Origin: Pollenia angustigena
Taxonomy: Eukaryota; Arthropoda; Insecta; Diptera; Polleniidae
Assembly: GCA_930367215.1 (NCBI GenBank)
Contig: OV884060.1
Span: 211,423,253-211,487,252, forward strand
Length of the DNA stretch: 64,000 nt
Direction of reading: 5' to 3'
Part shown: positions 33,190-45,298 of the stretch, in pieces
Position numbering within the stretch: position 1 is the first letter of the stretch
Layout: the number at the start of each line of letters is the position of its first letter
Translations under genes and position numbers: made by a program
Notes under the pieces: model-generated
Seen by the model: the letters and a program-made list of their open reading frames with translations, nothing else
The model's database searches: none
Told to the model about the DNA's origin: nothing

Positions 33190-34165
33190 TTTACATTTTC
33201 GGTTAACCCTCTAAAATACTGAAATTTTTGATACTTCAATGGGAAAAAAAAGTATCAAAAATTGGAAACACGGGAAATTTAATTGTTTTCTTTTACTTCT
33301 CTGCTACAGCTTATGGCAGTTTTGGAATTTTCTATGGTATTAAACTTAGAAACAAAAAATTACGGGTACAGGGTCCCGAGTGAATAAATACCTATAAGAT
33401 GACAAGACAGTGACAATTGACAATTGAAATAGAAGCATTAAACTAAACATGAATTGTTCTTAGTAAATAAGAAGTAGCTTTTAGTACTTTGAGAATCTTT
33501 AAAAGGGAACTTTTTGGTACTTTTTTGTTCTTCAACTGGTACTTTTTGAATTTCCGTTAGTATTAGTCCTAGAAACATAAAAAAACACTCAAGGTCCCGA
33601 GTGACAAAAAATTCGTAAGGAAGAGCTTTTTGGTAATTGTTCCTTCTACAAATTGTACTTTTTTATTTTTGTTAATATTGGACCTAGAAACATTAAATTA
33701 AACATGCGAGGTCCTGAGTGGGTGAGAATCTTTAAAGGGGAACTTTTTGGTACTTTTTTGTTCTCCAACTAGTACTTTTTACTATCCGTTAGCTAGGTCC
33801 CGAATAAATGAGAATCTGTTAGAGGGATCTTTTTGGTAATTGTTCCTTCTACAAGTGGTACTTTTTTATTTTTGTTAATATTGGACCTAGAAACATTAAA
33901 TTAAACATGCGAGCTTCTGAGTGGGTGAGAATCTTTAAAAGGGAACTTTTTGGTACTTTTTTGTTCTCCAACTAGTACTTTTTGAATATCCGTTAGTTAG
34001 GTTCCGAATAAATGAGAATCTGTTAAAGGGATATTTTTGGTACTTTTTGGTTCTTTAACTGGTACTTTTGGATTTTTTATTAATACCGAACCTGGAAACA
34101 TAAAATTCAACATGCTAAGATAGTTTCGTTTGACTTTTGGTACTTTTTTGATTTCTAACTGATAC
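33190..34165 (+). repeat. Tandem-repeat segment related to the Helitron at 60 kb
   Basis: Four or five units of about 130-190 bp carry 'GGGAACTTTTTGGTACTTTT', 'CCGAGTGAATAAA/GAGAATC' and 'TTAATATTGGACCTAGAAAC'. The same units occur in inverse orientation inside 60242-61284. The termini of a Helitron are not evident here. Confidence 0.65.
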
Positions 34166-34439
34166 ATTCTGTTTTTTTTTTATATTATTGAAAAAATTAC
34201 AAATTTTACTAAAAATTACAAATTTTACTAAAAATTGCGAATTTTACTTCATATATTTCGAGCTAGAGAATTTTGATGGAGTTTTAGCCTTTTTAAATAT
34301 TTTATCGAATATTTCGTGATCATAGTTTTTACTGATGGCACATTGAGTCCCTTGTGTATATTCAAAGAAGTTAGTTTCGAGGTTTTTTGAATTTTTCTTT
34401 CACCTTTACTGAAAAACATAGCACCAGATTGGCTTTAAA

Positions 34440-34600
34440 ATAGAGTTGTAACCCAGCGGTAAATTTGATCAACTGTTCTTAATGCACTTATCTCACGACC
34501 AGTGAACACAATATTCTAATGAAACGGAACGTTATCACAATACGTGAAAACAGGACAAAACACTTAACAGGTGGTTATGTGTTTGAAGTGTAGCTACTTC
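34440..34600 (+). repeat. R2-related fragment (empty site for 8.6-kb MITE)
   Basis: AACACTTAACAGGTGGTTAT then GTTTGAAGTGTAG...CTTCAGAGGAAG aligns with 8590-8830 but has no MITE at GTTTGAAG. It abuts the reverse-transcriptase relic at 34603. Confidence 0.6.
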
Positions 34601-34602
34601 AG

Positions 34603-34720
34603 AGGAAGATGCTTCCTTGTGGGACTCCAGCGTTAACTGGTTGAAGAGAACTTGTCGCCTTCTCTAATAATGAATTTTCGACTGACTAAGTAATAAGCTG
34701 CCTGAATTTAATGATAGAAA
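34603..34720 (-). pseudogene. LINE reverse transcriptase fragment
   Basis: The minus strand reads 'SRKFIIREGDKFSST' and, after a frame change, 'NAGVPQGSIF'. The latter is RT motif 4 (GVPQGS at about 34609-34626). The layout matches the region preceding GVPQGS in the LINE at 57.6 kb. It is cut off by repeat R2 exactly after the motif. Short and dead; clade not assigned. Confidence 0.55.
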
Positions 34721-34849
34721 TAAAGTTAATTTGACGGAACTGAAAAGTATTGCAAATATACGCTTCAGATGGAGATTTCTTATTGAGAGCCTATGCCCAC
34801 AATGAGGTTGCTCTACAATAATTTTAGAGCAAGGCTTATTATTTATTAT

Positions 34850-36150
34850 TATTAAGTAACTTTGCCTTGAGAAAATTTGTGTTATCGATACATTTTCTTT
34901 AGAAAGCTTTTGTTATGGCAAATTTCTTGCCTATAATTTCTGCTATCGATGGATGCATTATTCATTAAAAAATGTATGTTATCAACAAAATTTTTTTAGT
35001 TAAATCAAATCCATAAATATTTTTTGGAAAAACTATTTTGTTCCATTTCTGTTTTCAATATTTTTTTTTTAATTTTATTAAGAAAATAACACATATCGAT
35101 TTATTTTTTAAAGAAAATTGTTTGCCATAAATTTTTAAAAAATGAACAAAAATTTTAATCTATATTAAAGATCAATTTTTTGTTTAAGATTGATGTTGTT
35201 GCAAGTTTTCTTTACAAATTTTTTTATCCGCGATAGATTTAATGTTGTGTTAAATTTCCAGGCCTGAGTGTGCGCCTTCAAAAAGAAATGTAACTATGAT
35301 AAATGAAAGCTTTTTTTCTTTCTATAGAGTTCAACAGGCTCGCACAACAACAGTGTAAAATACAACATTAAAAAGTTTACAAATATTATTTATTTCTTTA
35401 TATTTTTTGTTGTGTTTTTTTTTTTGTATTTTTGCGGTCAATCACCTGTACGTGTTTGTGATTGCAATCAAATGATTGACTATTAAATGAACAAATATGT
35501 TTGATTTTAACAATCAGACTTTATAATTTCTTAAATGAAATAAATTCCTTTGTAAGTTTTACATTTTGAATAAAAATGTTTTAACGAAATAAACAAATTC
35601 AGACAAATGAATTTTTATTAATTAATACCCCTATTAAATTACACTAAAGAGACATTTAACAGTTGTTAAGTCTTCTAAGATTTTGTCAACAAATCTCAAC
35701 GACTCGAAGGTATTATAAATCGTGACTTTGTTGTCGTCTATTTTTAAACCTACACCTCAAATTTGGTTGTTGAGTTTAGACAGCCCCCACACTTTGTTAG
35801 AAATTCATTTGATGTTTGTTGCGCTTCAAAAATTAAACATGTCTTTGACGCATATTGATAGTTTTAAGATTTTTCTAATTGTTGTAAAGAAAAAGAGTCT
35901 GATGTAGTTTTCCTAATAATATTTTGTTAACATGGTCTGTTTTTGTTTGTTGGTGTGATCACGTTAATTCCATGTTAAATCATTCATGATTTCCTGTCGC
36001 GTGTTTTTTCTTAAAAAAGACACCCTTGTTTAACCAGCAAGGAGGTCCTACTTATTGGGATTTTAGAAAATATATTTACATTGGACATCTTGTGGAAAAT
36101 ATTAATAATTATGACAGAAACATTTATACGTTTACAAATATGCGTCTTCG
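34850..36150. other. AT-rich region with scattered ATCGATA words
   Basis: Several TTATCGATA/CTATCGATG words at 34885-35110 resemble the array at 36.66-38.6 kb. The rest has no recognised feature. The 61- and 70-codon frames at 35722 and 36026 lack motifs. Confidence 0.4.
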
Positions 36151-36162
36151 TAATATTAAAAC

Positions 36163-36575
36163 TAGGGATATAACGATATGCCTTTTTGCCGATAAGATAC
36201 CGATACCGATACGCATATTGAATATTGATTTCAAGTAATTATAACCAAAACTCAAGTAGCGTAATTTTTTATTTCACAAAATAACAGCGTAAAGGGTTAT
36301 TAATATTAAAAGGTTAAAAGGTTATTAAAAAAAAAAAAAAAGAAACAACAAAGAATAAAATGAAAATTCATGATAAAATTCTTTATTTAAGTAATTTAAC
36401 TTAAATTTAATTCAACGAACTTTAGCATAGAAAATGAAAGTGTTTGTTAAAAAATACCCCAACAAAAATATTAAAAAAGTATCGTCGTATCGACAGCAAA
36501 GTATCGCCGATGCCGATATATCGGAAAACCTGAAATATCATTGATATATCAGTATCGCTATTCGTTACATCCCTT
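36163..36575. mobile_element. 413-bp hAT-like MITE
   Basis: Left TAGGGATATAACGATA and right TATTCGTTACATCCCTT form an imperfect inverted terminus of the common 'AGGGATGTAACGA' type. The flanking 8-mers are ATTAAAAC (36155-36162) and ATTAAAAG (36576-36583), one mismatch apart. CCGATA/TATCGG subterminal motifs are frequent. It is non-coding. Confidence 0.75.
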
Positions 36576-36659
36576 ATTAAAAGTTATTGACAATCGAAAT
36601 GCATTTGAAATTGGAATTATTTTAATAATAATGATTAATTCATAGAAGCACGAGGTTAA

Positions 36660-38595
36660 TCAAAAATTATCTAATCGATAAATTTTTGTTTACAAAATTT
36701 TGTTGTCGATAATTTAAACCAAAAAATAGCTATATCCATTAATATTTTAGAGAATATTATAGTAACCGATATATTTTCTATAGAAAATTACAGTTATCGA
36801 TAACTTTTCTACAATAATTATAGCTATCGATATATTTTCTAAGGAAAATAAAAGTTAGCGAAAAATTTTTTACAAAAATTATAGCTTATCTAAAGAAAAC
36901 TATTATTATCGATAAATATTTTATAAAAAATTAAATTAATCCATACATTTTCCTTAAAAGTTAGCGATGAATTTCCTTTGGAAAATTATAGTTGTCGATA
37001 AATTCTGTAAAAATTTATAATATATTTTATTAAACAATTAGAACTATCGAAAAATATTTATTATAGTTACAGATAAATAAAAAAAAAAATTTTTTTTAAA
37101 TCATAGCTATCGATAAAATTTCTATAAAAAATTAGTTATCGATAAATATTTTATGAAAAATTTTTAATATTTTTAATTAGGCTTAAGTTCATTAAATTTA
37201 ATTTTCATTAAATTATTTTTATGAAGAAAGAAATTTTACAACATGAAAATCAATTAAAATTTACTGATAATTTTTCATTCTTGACTCAATCTGGTCTCGA
37301 ACCCAGGTGCTTACGGACAGGTTACCCTGACATGTTTCGATTGCAACCACTCAATCTCCTCAGAGGGCTTGCCGTTTAACACTCGCAGCCATCGACGACT
37401 GCTGACGTCATTAGTCAAACATCAATCCTTAAACCAAATTGTATTCAACCTTTGGTAGATCGAAATTTGCTTTGAATGATTATCTATTTTAATTTATTTT
37501 AACATGTTGTTCCTTTACTTCTGTTTTTCGTACTTTTGTCAAGAATTCTTCTTGAAGTTCAAAGTACATATTTTTTGTTTTTTCATTTTTTTGTCTCTCT
37601 TTTTCTTGTTGACCTTTTCAGCACAACTTGAAGGACAAATGCAAACATAGAGCTCGTGCCTTAGCTTTAACAATTATCAGTATTGTGGTCATTTTATTGA
37701 ACTATTTATGGTTTTTAATCCAAATTTTTAATATTTTTAATTAGGCTTAAGTTCATTAAATTTAATTTTCATTAAATTATTTTTATGAAGAAAGGAATTT
37801 TACAACATGAAAATCAATTAAAATTTACTGATAATTTTTCATTCTTGACTCAATCTGGGCTCGAACCCAGGTGCTTACGGACAGGTTAAGTAGTCCACAT
37901 ACTTTTTTTAAATTATAGTTATCGATGAATATTCTTTAGAAAACAAGAATTTTCGATAAATATTCAAAAAATCTTTATAGTTACAAATTAACTATAGAAA
38001 TTTCTAGTTATCGATAACTCATAGCTATAGATAAACATTCTATAGAGAATTATAGTTACCGATAAATTGTCTATAGAAGATTATAGTTATAAATACATAT
38101 TTTTTAAATTAAAATAATTCATACATTTTCCTTGAAAAAATCAATAGCTATCGATGAATTTTTTATAAAAAAAATTTTAGTTGTCGGTAAATATTCGTGA
38201 AAAAATTAAAGTTTCGATAAATTTTGCAAAAAAAATAAAGTAATCGATAAAAACTCAAAAAACAAAATTTTGTTGTCGATAAATTAATTCAAAAATATAT
38301 CATCCATTAATAGTGGAGAGAATATTATAGTAACCGATGAATTTTCTATAAAAAATTAGAGTTATCGATAACTGTTCTACAATAATTATAATTATCGATA
38401 TATTTTCCAAGGAACTAAGGAACTATAATTTATCTATAAATTTTTTTATTGAAAATTATAGGTATTGAATTTCCCACATTACTTACAATTATCGATAAAA
38501 TGTCTATAAAAAACTATGGTTATCGATAAAAAAAATTCAGCTAATAATAAGTTTTCTTTATAAATGTAAGCTATCGATATCATTTCCAATTTATG
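36660..38595. repeat. Degenerate ATCGATA tandem array
   Basis: About 25 copies of (A/G)TCGAT(A/G)A-type words recur every 30-60 bp, with linkers like AATTTTCTATAAAAAATTATAG. They occupy 36660-37160 and continue at 37912-38595 after the SINE insertion. TATCGATA equals the DRE motif and CGATA the BEAF-32 motif of Drosophila, but the linkers also repeat, so decay of a tandem repeat is the simplest reading. Confidence 0.75.
37165..37911 (-). repeat. tRNA-derived SINE, tandem dimer
   Basis: On the minus strand a tRNA-like head has an A-box-like GATTGAGTGGTTGC (about 37345-37360) and a B box GGGTTCGAGACC (37293-37304). It is followed by a body ending in AGGCTTAAG-complement sequence. The B box plus body occurs twice almost identically (37165-37340 and 37721-37893), separated by the full head and an extra 5' part. 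It interrupts the ATCGATA array. Relatives are at 13774-13895 and 56740-56925. Confidence 0.75.
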
Positions 38596-38599
38596 TCAT

Positions 38600-40040
38600 C
38601 AGTAAATTTTTTGTTGGAAATGGGTCGAAGATATTTTTTGTATTGTTTACCTGATTCACCTTTTTTTGATTTTCGGAAATTTAAATAAATTTAACTTTAT
38701 CCCAACATGATTGATTTCCTCTAACAATTAATTTAAAAAAAAGGTGTTATTTTTATAGAAAGACGTTTAAAATTTATTATCTTCAACCTAAAAACTTTCA
38801 AATAAAAATTAATCTAAATTACTATTTTGGCATATTTTATTAATAAAATTACAAACTTTCTTCAAAAATATTTGTCTCTCCAGCCAACAAAACATTAAAC
38901 CAAGCTGAGATTACATAAAAGTTTTCCCCTTTAAAATTATAAATGGCATTAAATATCACCATTTAAAAGCTTTAAGTGTAACATTTAGGCATATTTTTAA
39001 CCGAAAATAAAAAAAACCGAAACTAAATAACAAATTATTTAAATTAGTTTTGGAAATTATTTCAATATGACAAATTATGTACATACATAATTCCCACAGC
39101 AACTTTTTAATACAAAAATAAAGAGACAAAAGCTTAAATAGGCCACAAAAGACAAAATCCAAATGAATGAATTAAAATGAAACCCACCCAATGTTTAGAG
39201 TAAATCTACAATCAATTGTAATTCATATGACTTTTTTGAAATGTTTGGTATTAAATATTACTATTTTTGTAATTTTTATGCATGCCACACCATTTTTCAG
39301 TCACTCGTCTATTTAACCAACAAACGAATGTCAAAAAAACCTCGAACAAACCTCATCATTATAATCATCATCATCATCATTGCTAACATCAATTGTCTTT
39401 CAACACATGTCAACTCAATGGAAAAGTGTTAAAATCGTTCACATATTTTGATAGAAATTGTCAGTGATTTCTATATCATTTAGTTGAATATGATAAGAGA
39501 TATTTAGTGGACGCACCTCTCTAAACACAGGCCAGAAACGAAAAAAAAGTTGTCTTCAAAATAAATGTCCACTGGCTTGTTTTGAAAGTCTAAAACATAA
39601 AATATAAAATTTGTATCTCAGAATACACTCTAAATCACATGTAATCATATTAAACTCATACTTAAGTACACATTCTGAATTACGATTAGAAGTAACAAGA
39701 AAAGTTTTGCCGTGCTGGTGGTTTGTATTGTTGAAAATGATTATGACAATCTGATTTCAGGAAGACTTTTGCAGGTTGAAGACTTTAAAAGTCAGACATT
39801 TGCATAATTTTTTCTTTTTTTTTTTCTCTTTTTCTGTTATGCACATTAAATTTTTACATTTTAACGCAAGAAAACAAGAACCTTTTTGTGTTAAAAAAGT
39901 ACTTTTTTGTTTACAAAAAAAAATTTTTTTATAAAAGTAAAGGTTGAAGGTTGTTTTTAAAGCTCGATAGAATAACTCGATAGAGCTCGATAGAATAACA
40001 CACAAAATTTAAATTTCAATCAAAACAATTTTATATTCAA
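38600..40040. other. AT-rich non-coding sequence
   Basis: Contains a short (ATC)n tract at about 39365-39380 and T runs. Open frames up to 82 codons lack motifs. No exon recognised. Confidence 0.4.
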
Positions 40041-40054
40041 TCATTCCAACACAG

Positions 40055-40122
40055 TTTTTTCCCTCGAAATTTGGCTTTTCCTCACACATTTTTGAGGGAA
40101 AACTTAAGAAATTTCGAGGGAA
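40055..40122. repeat. Hairpin with TTTCCCTCGAAATTT arms
   Basis: TTTCCCTCGAAATTT near 40058 pairs with AAATTTCGAGGGAAA ending near 40122. It directly adjoins the decayed mariner-like element and may lie near its terminus. Confidence 0.5.
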
Positions 40123-41206
40123 ATTTTATTCACGACGGCGATTAATATTTGGATAAGATTTGGGCCATATAAGCACCGCGGCAGTTCTTGAAGAAGCGCA
40201 TTCTGGACGTCCAACTTGGCCCACTTTAACGAGCATTGCTGGCCTCACGTCACGAATATTACGAACAATGGTCGCCTCCGATGCGACAATTCTTGTTACC
40301 AGCGACCTCAAGTTAGCCTCCAAAGCGTCAATTCTTGTTGCCAGTGACCTCACGTAACCCCAATGGAAATACTCGAGAGGTGTGAAATCGCGCTATCTTG
40401 GAGGCCAATTAATAGGTCCATTTCTCGAAATTAACTTATTGCCAAATTTCGATTGAAATAAGTTAATGGTTGCGGTCGCTGTTTAGCACGTAACGCCTTC
40501 CTGTTAAAACAACATCTAGCCCGGATCAATCCCATCTTTTTTTTCAAACAAAAAATCATTGATCATAAAGCCTCGGCTTTATTTTTGAAGCTATACGGTC
40601 TGATGATGTCAGCAGCATGCAAACGGCACCAGTCGAGCGAGCTTCATCTTCATTTTTATAAAGATGAAGATTATCTCACTCAATATTTGGCATTTTTTGT
40701 TTATTCATAAAAGCCGTTAAGTCAGAAATGTGCCTTATTGTTGATCACAATTTTGGAATAGGAGATCGTTGACTGATTTTGCAAGTAAATTTGGTAGCGT
40801 TGCTAAAGCGTTAACGCCCAACTAAAATATGCATGAGCTAGCTTAAGCTACTGTCAAAAATTAACGAAAAGCCTCTGAAATGCATTTGAAGAAACCAAAA
40901 TCGAAAAAAAATTGATTCCTTAAGGAATATGCGATTAGTTGCGCTCTTTGCTTAAGAAAATGACATTTTCATTAACCTTAAGAAAAAGTTTCTTTTAATT
41001 CAATATGGTTTGACCCATAAGATTTACATGTATTTGCACAGTTGCTTATGCCAGCTAATGCATATTAAAGTTAGGCTTTTAAACCTTTTCATGATGAATT
41101 GGCACAGTAAAATAATCATATTTGACCTTTTGAGTGATCGCAGTGTAACAGTTCGTTTGACAGCTAACGCTGATGTTAAATCTATTGGCCTTAAAAAATT
41201 ACCCTT
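40123..41206 (-). pseudogene. Decayed DD41D-type mariner-like element
   Basis: Reading the minus strand and aligning by eye to the intact transposase at 62.9-64.0 kb, recognisable blocks are 'AHF.LNGF' with 'WCRLHAADIIRPYSFKNKAE' (about 40570-40720), 'FQQEGVTC' (second Asp changed to Glu), 'LISRNGPINWPPR.RDFTPL' and 'WGYVRSLATRI'. It ends 'CRGAYMAQILSKY' with a stop near 40148. The right end, GTTAAATCTATTGGCCTTAA then AAATTACCC near 41206, matches the termini of the elements at 52.28 and 61.49 kb. Many stops and frameshifts; inactive. Confidence 0.75.
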
Positions 41207-41225
41207 TAATATACTTTTTATCGAA

Positions 41226-41374
41226 AGTAAAAGGGTATAAACATACACCTAAGTTTGCCGTTCCGTTTCTCATTTCAACAATATTAATCTAAGACCCTAT
41301 AAAGTATATATCTGTGGCATTTTGACAAAACATCTTAAGTCGAGATAAGATAGAAAAAAAGTTTTATAAAACAA
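41226..41374 (+). repeat. Dispersed repeat R4 (uninterrupted)
   Basis: AGACCCTATAAAGTATATAT, TGTGGCATTTTGACAAAACA and CTTAAGTCGAGATAAGATAG match the inverse of sequence flanking the MITE at 28.3-28.8 kb. Confidence 0.7.
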
Positions 41375-42489
41375 CTAGCTGGCCCGGCAAACGTTGTTCT
41401 GCCATATAACATATTTCTTTCAGATTTTACAGTGTCTGCATGCCAAATTTAAAGAAAACCGGTGGATTGGTTAAGAAAATAATAAAAATTATAGGCTTTA
41501 GTTCTTTCCAGATGTTATACTATTTGTCCGCCAAATTTAAAGAAAATGAGTTGATTAGTTAAGAAGATATAGGAAAGGGAGCTTTTACCCCTCCTGCTTC
41601 ACGCCCTAAATAAATATATAGCTGTAACGCTATTTAGCTGCGAAATTTCAAGAAGATATTGGGAGGGGGAGCTTTTACTCTTCTTGCCCTATTTCACAAC
41701 CTATTCCCTATTTCCTTTCAGATGTTGCAGTATCTGCATGCCAAATTTTAAGAAACCCGGTTGATTAGTTTAAAAGATATAGGGAAGGGGAGCTTTTACC
41801 GCTATTGCCCTATCTCACGCCCTATTCCCTATTTCCTTTCAGTTGTTACAGTGTCTGCATGCCAAATTTTAAGAAACCCGGCTGATTAGCTTAAAACAAT
41901 TGGGAGAGGGAGCTTTTACCTCTACTGCCCTATTTCACGCCCTAAATAATAAAAGCTTGAGGCTATAGTCCTTTCCAGATGTTACACTATTTTCCTGCAA
42001 AATTTCAAGAAAATCGGTCGGTTTGTTAAGCAGATATAGGGAGGGGGAGCTTTTACTCCTCTTGCCCTATTTCACGCCCTATTCATTGTTTTCTTTCAGA
42101 TGTAGTGCCTACATGCCAAATTTTAAGAAAACAGGTTGATCAGCTAAGGATATATAGGGATATAAGCTCCCCCTATGCCCTATTTTGCGCCCTCTAGCGA
42201 TATGAAATATACTCTACGACCTATTCTCATACCTAGCAAAAACACATACAAAATTTCATAAAAATCTGTCAAGTCAAAATGGAGGTCATTTTGTTGATAT
42301 TTGTATGGGAATATATAGGAAAATCTAAATGCCATATCTCCGGAACCACTGCGCCGATTTCATGCAAACTTTACATAAACCATCTAGAGACTATCCCCAA
42401 TGTACCCAAACGTTTTTGTTAAAATCGGTGTAACCGTTTTTGCAGTTAGTGGTGACATCAAAGTGTACACTTCTTTTTATATATATAGA
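41375..42489 (-). mobile_element. 1115-bp non-autonomous Helitron
   Basis: The minus strand starts TCTATATATATAAAAAGAAG at 42489 and ends with the hairpin GGCAGAACAACGTTTGCC, CGGGCCAG, CTAG at 41375, between host A and T. The interior has about five tandem units of 120-150 bp with 'CCAAATTTTAAGAAA', 'GGGGAGCTTTTACC' and 'TTGCCCTATTTCACGCCCTA'. No Rep/helicase coding was found. Relatives lie at 18254 and 25533. Confidence 0.85.
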
Positions 42490-42659
42490 TTCGGTGGAAA
42501 AAACCATTTTTTTCAAATAATAAAATAAATCAAAATTAAAGAAAAATTTCGTTTACAATAAAAAATTTTAAAAACGTAAACAAAAATGTTTTTTGAAACA
42601 AAATGCGTATAATTAACATTATTTTTTTTAAATTTGACTTAAGTTGTTTTGTCCAAATT

Positions 42660-43390
42660 GATTTAACGTCTGTGTGTTGATATGTGTTTTCCAAAGACCC
42701 CATATGTGATAGGGGCTTGGTTGGTATATATTTATGCCACAGAAGCTCCGTTAAATTGGGCTAAAATACAGCTTGATCGGTCTACAAATGGCTGAGATAT
42801 AAAAAAACACGACTGCCTCTAATTTTCCCCAAAAATCCCTTGTCGTTTTTTTTTTTGTATGTAGAACAACAAGAGCCGAAGTGTCCAAATTAGGTACATC
42901 TTGGCATCTTCGTAATCAATACACAACATCCAAAAAAATGTGGGCGGGATTGGTCAAGTAGGCGTGGCACATTCCATACAAAAATATAAGAGGCATAGTT
43001 TCTAAGTTAGATACAAGCATCTTGGTTATCACTAGACAATATCAGCCAAAATGTGGGCGGGATAGGTGAAGTGGGCGTGGCACAAAAATAGATTTATTTA
43101 TATCTAAAGAACGGTAAGAGAAAAATGTTTGGTACACAAGCCGGGTTATTAATACAGAACCTTTCTAAAATCATGGGTGTGGTTGAAAAAGTAGGCGTGG
43201 CACCTCCCGTACAAAGACATAGATTTCAGTATATCTGGAGAAGGGCACAGAGCCAAATGTTCTGAATTAAGTACAAGCATATTGGTTTTGAAAACAAAGC
43301 ATTTGACAAAATGTGGGCGGGATTGGGGAAGAAGGCGTGGCACAAAACAGTTGTATTTATATCTAAAGAAAGGTATCTGTTCTTATCGCA
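42660..43390 (+). repeat. GTGGGCG-type dispersed tandem repeat
   Basis: Four units of about 110-135 bp share 'AAAATGTGGGCGGGATTGG' and 'GTAGGCGTGGCAC' (about 42938, 43047, 43170 and 43306), with spacer text like ATTTATATCTAAAGAA. Non-coding. The style is common in fly interspersed repeats. Confidence 0.75.
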
Positions 43391-43394
43391 CCAT

Positions 43395-44705
43395 GGGGAC
43401 GGGGTATATAAGATACAGCATAGCTGAATTTTGCACAGTTCCTTGTTTTTTAAAAAACTTTAAAGAAGGTACTTTTTAAAAAAAGTACTATAAAAAGATA
43501 CTTTTTTCAAAAAATTATGATCGCTTGAAAACTAAAGATTTTAAAAATAATTTATACTTATTTATAGATTAATTAGATCAACAAAAAAAAGTACCTTTTT
43601 AAAAAAGTATATGGCAAATCTATAAACATATTTGAAATACTTCTTGTAAATAATTTAAGCCCTTCAAGTAAAAATATTTACTCTTTACATTTTAAGAAAA
43701 AAAAAACAAATAAAAAGACACACCGTTGTTACTCATTTTACCACCGTACCTCTTAATGACTGACTGTTTGTCAGTCCTCAAAGACTCAATCACTTGTTAT
43801 TTCACCAAACAACAAAAGACAAGCAAAAAAATATTTTGTTGTTAAGGAAAACAAAAAAAAAGAAAAAGCCAACAACCCAAAAGACAAAACAGAAACAAGT
43901 AAATTAATGTGTGTGATTGTGTGTGCGGTACGAACGAACGTAGTTCAGCTATTTATTATGCAACTAACGTATCCATGAAGTTGAGTATCATTTTTTCCTT
44001 CTTTAAATACAACAATAACAAACATAAGAGAGTTGAAAAAAAAATACAGAAAAATAAACTCAAACACCAGAATAACGATTTGTACTCTGCGGTATTGAAC
44101 ACGTTTGTATTCATTCGTATGTTAATGTGAGTTTTTTTATTGTGTTGTTGTTGTTTTCTGGTTGGTATGACAAAATTGTACAATATGACATTACGGTTTT
44201 CAGCCATTAGTCTATATTAACAGGTGATTTGGCAAAATTCGGGAAAAAAAAGTGTGTAAACAGAAACAGATACTAAAGACAAAAATAAAAAACTGAAACA
44301 AAACAATACTTTCCGAATTTTGTAAAAACTGTTGAGAATTTTTTGTTATTTTAAAAAAAGAAACGCTGTGTTGCAGTGTAAAAATCTTTTAGATACACAC
44401 GTTTTGTTTTAATTTTTTTTTTTTTTTTTTTTTTTTCTTTCAAGATTTTTATCATTTTGAAAATTATGAGGTGATTAAGTATTCATACTCTTACAACAAA
44501 ATTGTGCCGAAAAAATAAGCAGAAACAATATTTGCACAACAAGTAAATTTGAAATGACAAAAACCGAATGCAAAAACGATTTTCAAAAGATTAAATTAAA
44601 TAAATTTTTTATAATGGTTTTCCGAGAAAATGAAATGTAGGAAAAAAAAAAATTTTAGTTTTTTTTTTAAAGTACATTGACCGTTTGATATAGTTAAGAA
44701 AAATA
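43395..44705. other. AT-rich non-coding sequence
   Basis: The word AAAAAGTACTTTTT recurs at 43460-43610, and a T tract of about 27 bases lies at 44411-44437. Frames at 43909-44130 (+) and 43956-44207 (-) lack motifs. No exon supported. Confidence 0.4.
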
Positions 44706-44709
44706 ATTA

Positions 44710-45298
44710 CACTGTTGAACAAAATTCGGGTCATCGCCGCCAGCCTCAATACTTGCAACGCGAAATGAGCAAATCTGCCAAAGGGTTTTGCAAAGTTAGC
44801 TCAAGCTCCCGGAATATGGGCCCCTAAAGTTTTTGAATTTTTTAAAAAGGCGTTTGGTATAACATACTAAATGTACTTCTGAGCTAAAAAAAATAATTTC
44901 AGATGCCTTCAGTAGAATCGTATGACGATTCTTTTCTTAGAATTTATCAACCCTGTAACTCTCATGTTAAGGGGTAATTTTTGTCCTTTTCCCCAACTCT
45001 TACACAAAAGTATACTAAAACGGCACTTTTAAGGGTTAAAATGTTCCAGGAATATTTTTTGCATCATATTTCACTTGGAGTCTTCTATGACCAAAAAATC
45101 GTGCAATTTATGTAAAACGGGTTTTCGAAAGTCATGGCCTTGAATTTTTTAATTTTTCGGTATTTTCCTGGGTATATTCCTGGAGCCCAAGCTAACTTTT
45201 CAAAACCCTTTGGCAGATTTTCTCTACTAGTAGTCTTCTTTCATTTCGCTTTGCAAGTATTGAGGCTGTTTTTTTTTTTTTTTTTTTGTTGCACAGTG
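44710..45298. mobile_element. 589-bp MITE (CACTGTTGAACAAA ends)
   Basis: Left CACTGTTGAACAAAATTCGG preceded by TA, right TTGTTGCACAGTG. Subterminal blocks are inverted copies of each other: GCCAGCCTCAATACTTGCAA / TTGCAAGTATTGAGGCTG and ATCTGCCAAAGGGTTTTG / CAAAACCCTTTGGCAGAT. The interior is non-coding. The right flank is TT rather than TA. Confidence 0.75.

Noticed and set aside
37165..37893. Solo LTR pair around 380 bp
   Set aside because: The repeated segments carry a tRNA B box and match single SINE bodies elsewhere, so a SINE dimer explains them better.
42660..43390. CRISPR-like array (regular direct repeats)
   Set aside because: Units are imperfect, 110-135 bp long and without unique spacers. 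The sequence is eukaryotic and this is a dispersed tandem repeat.
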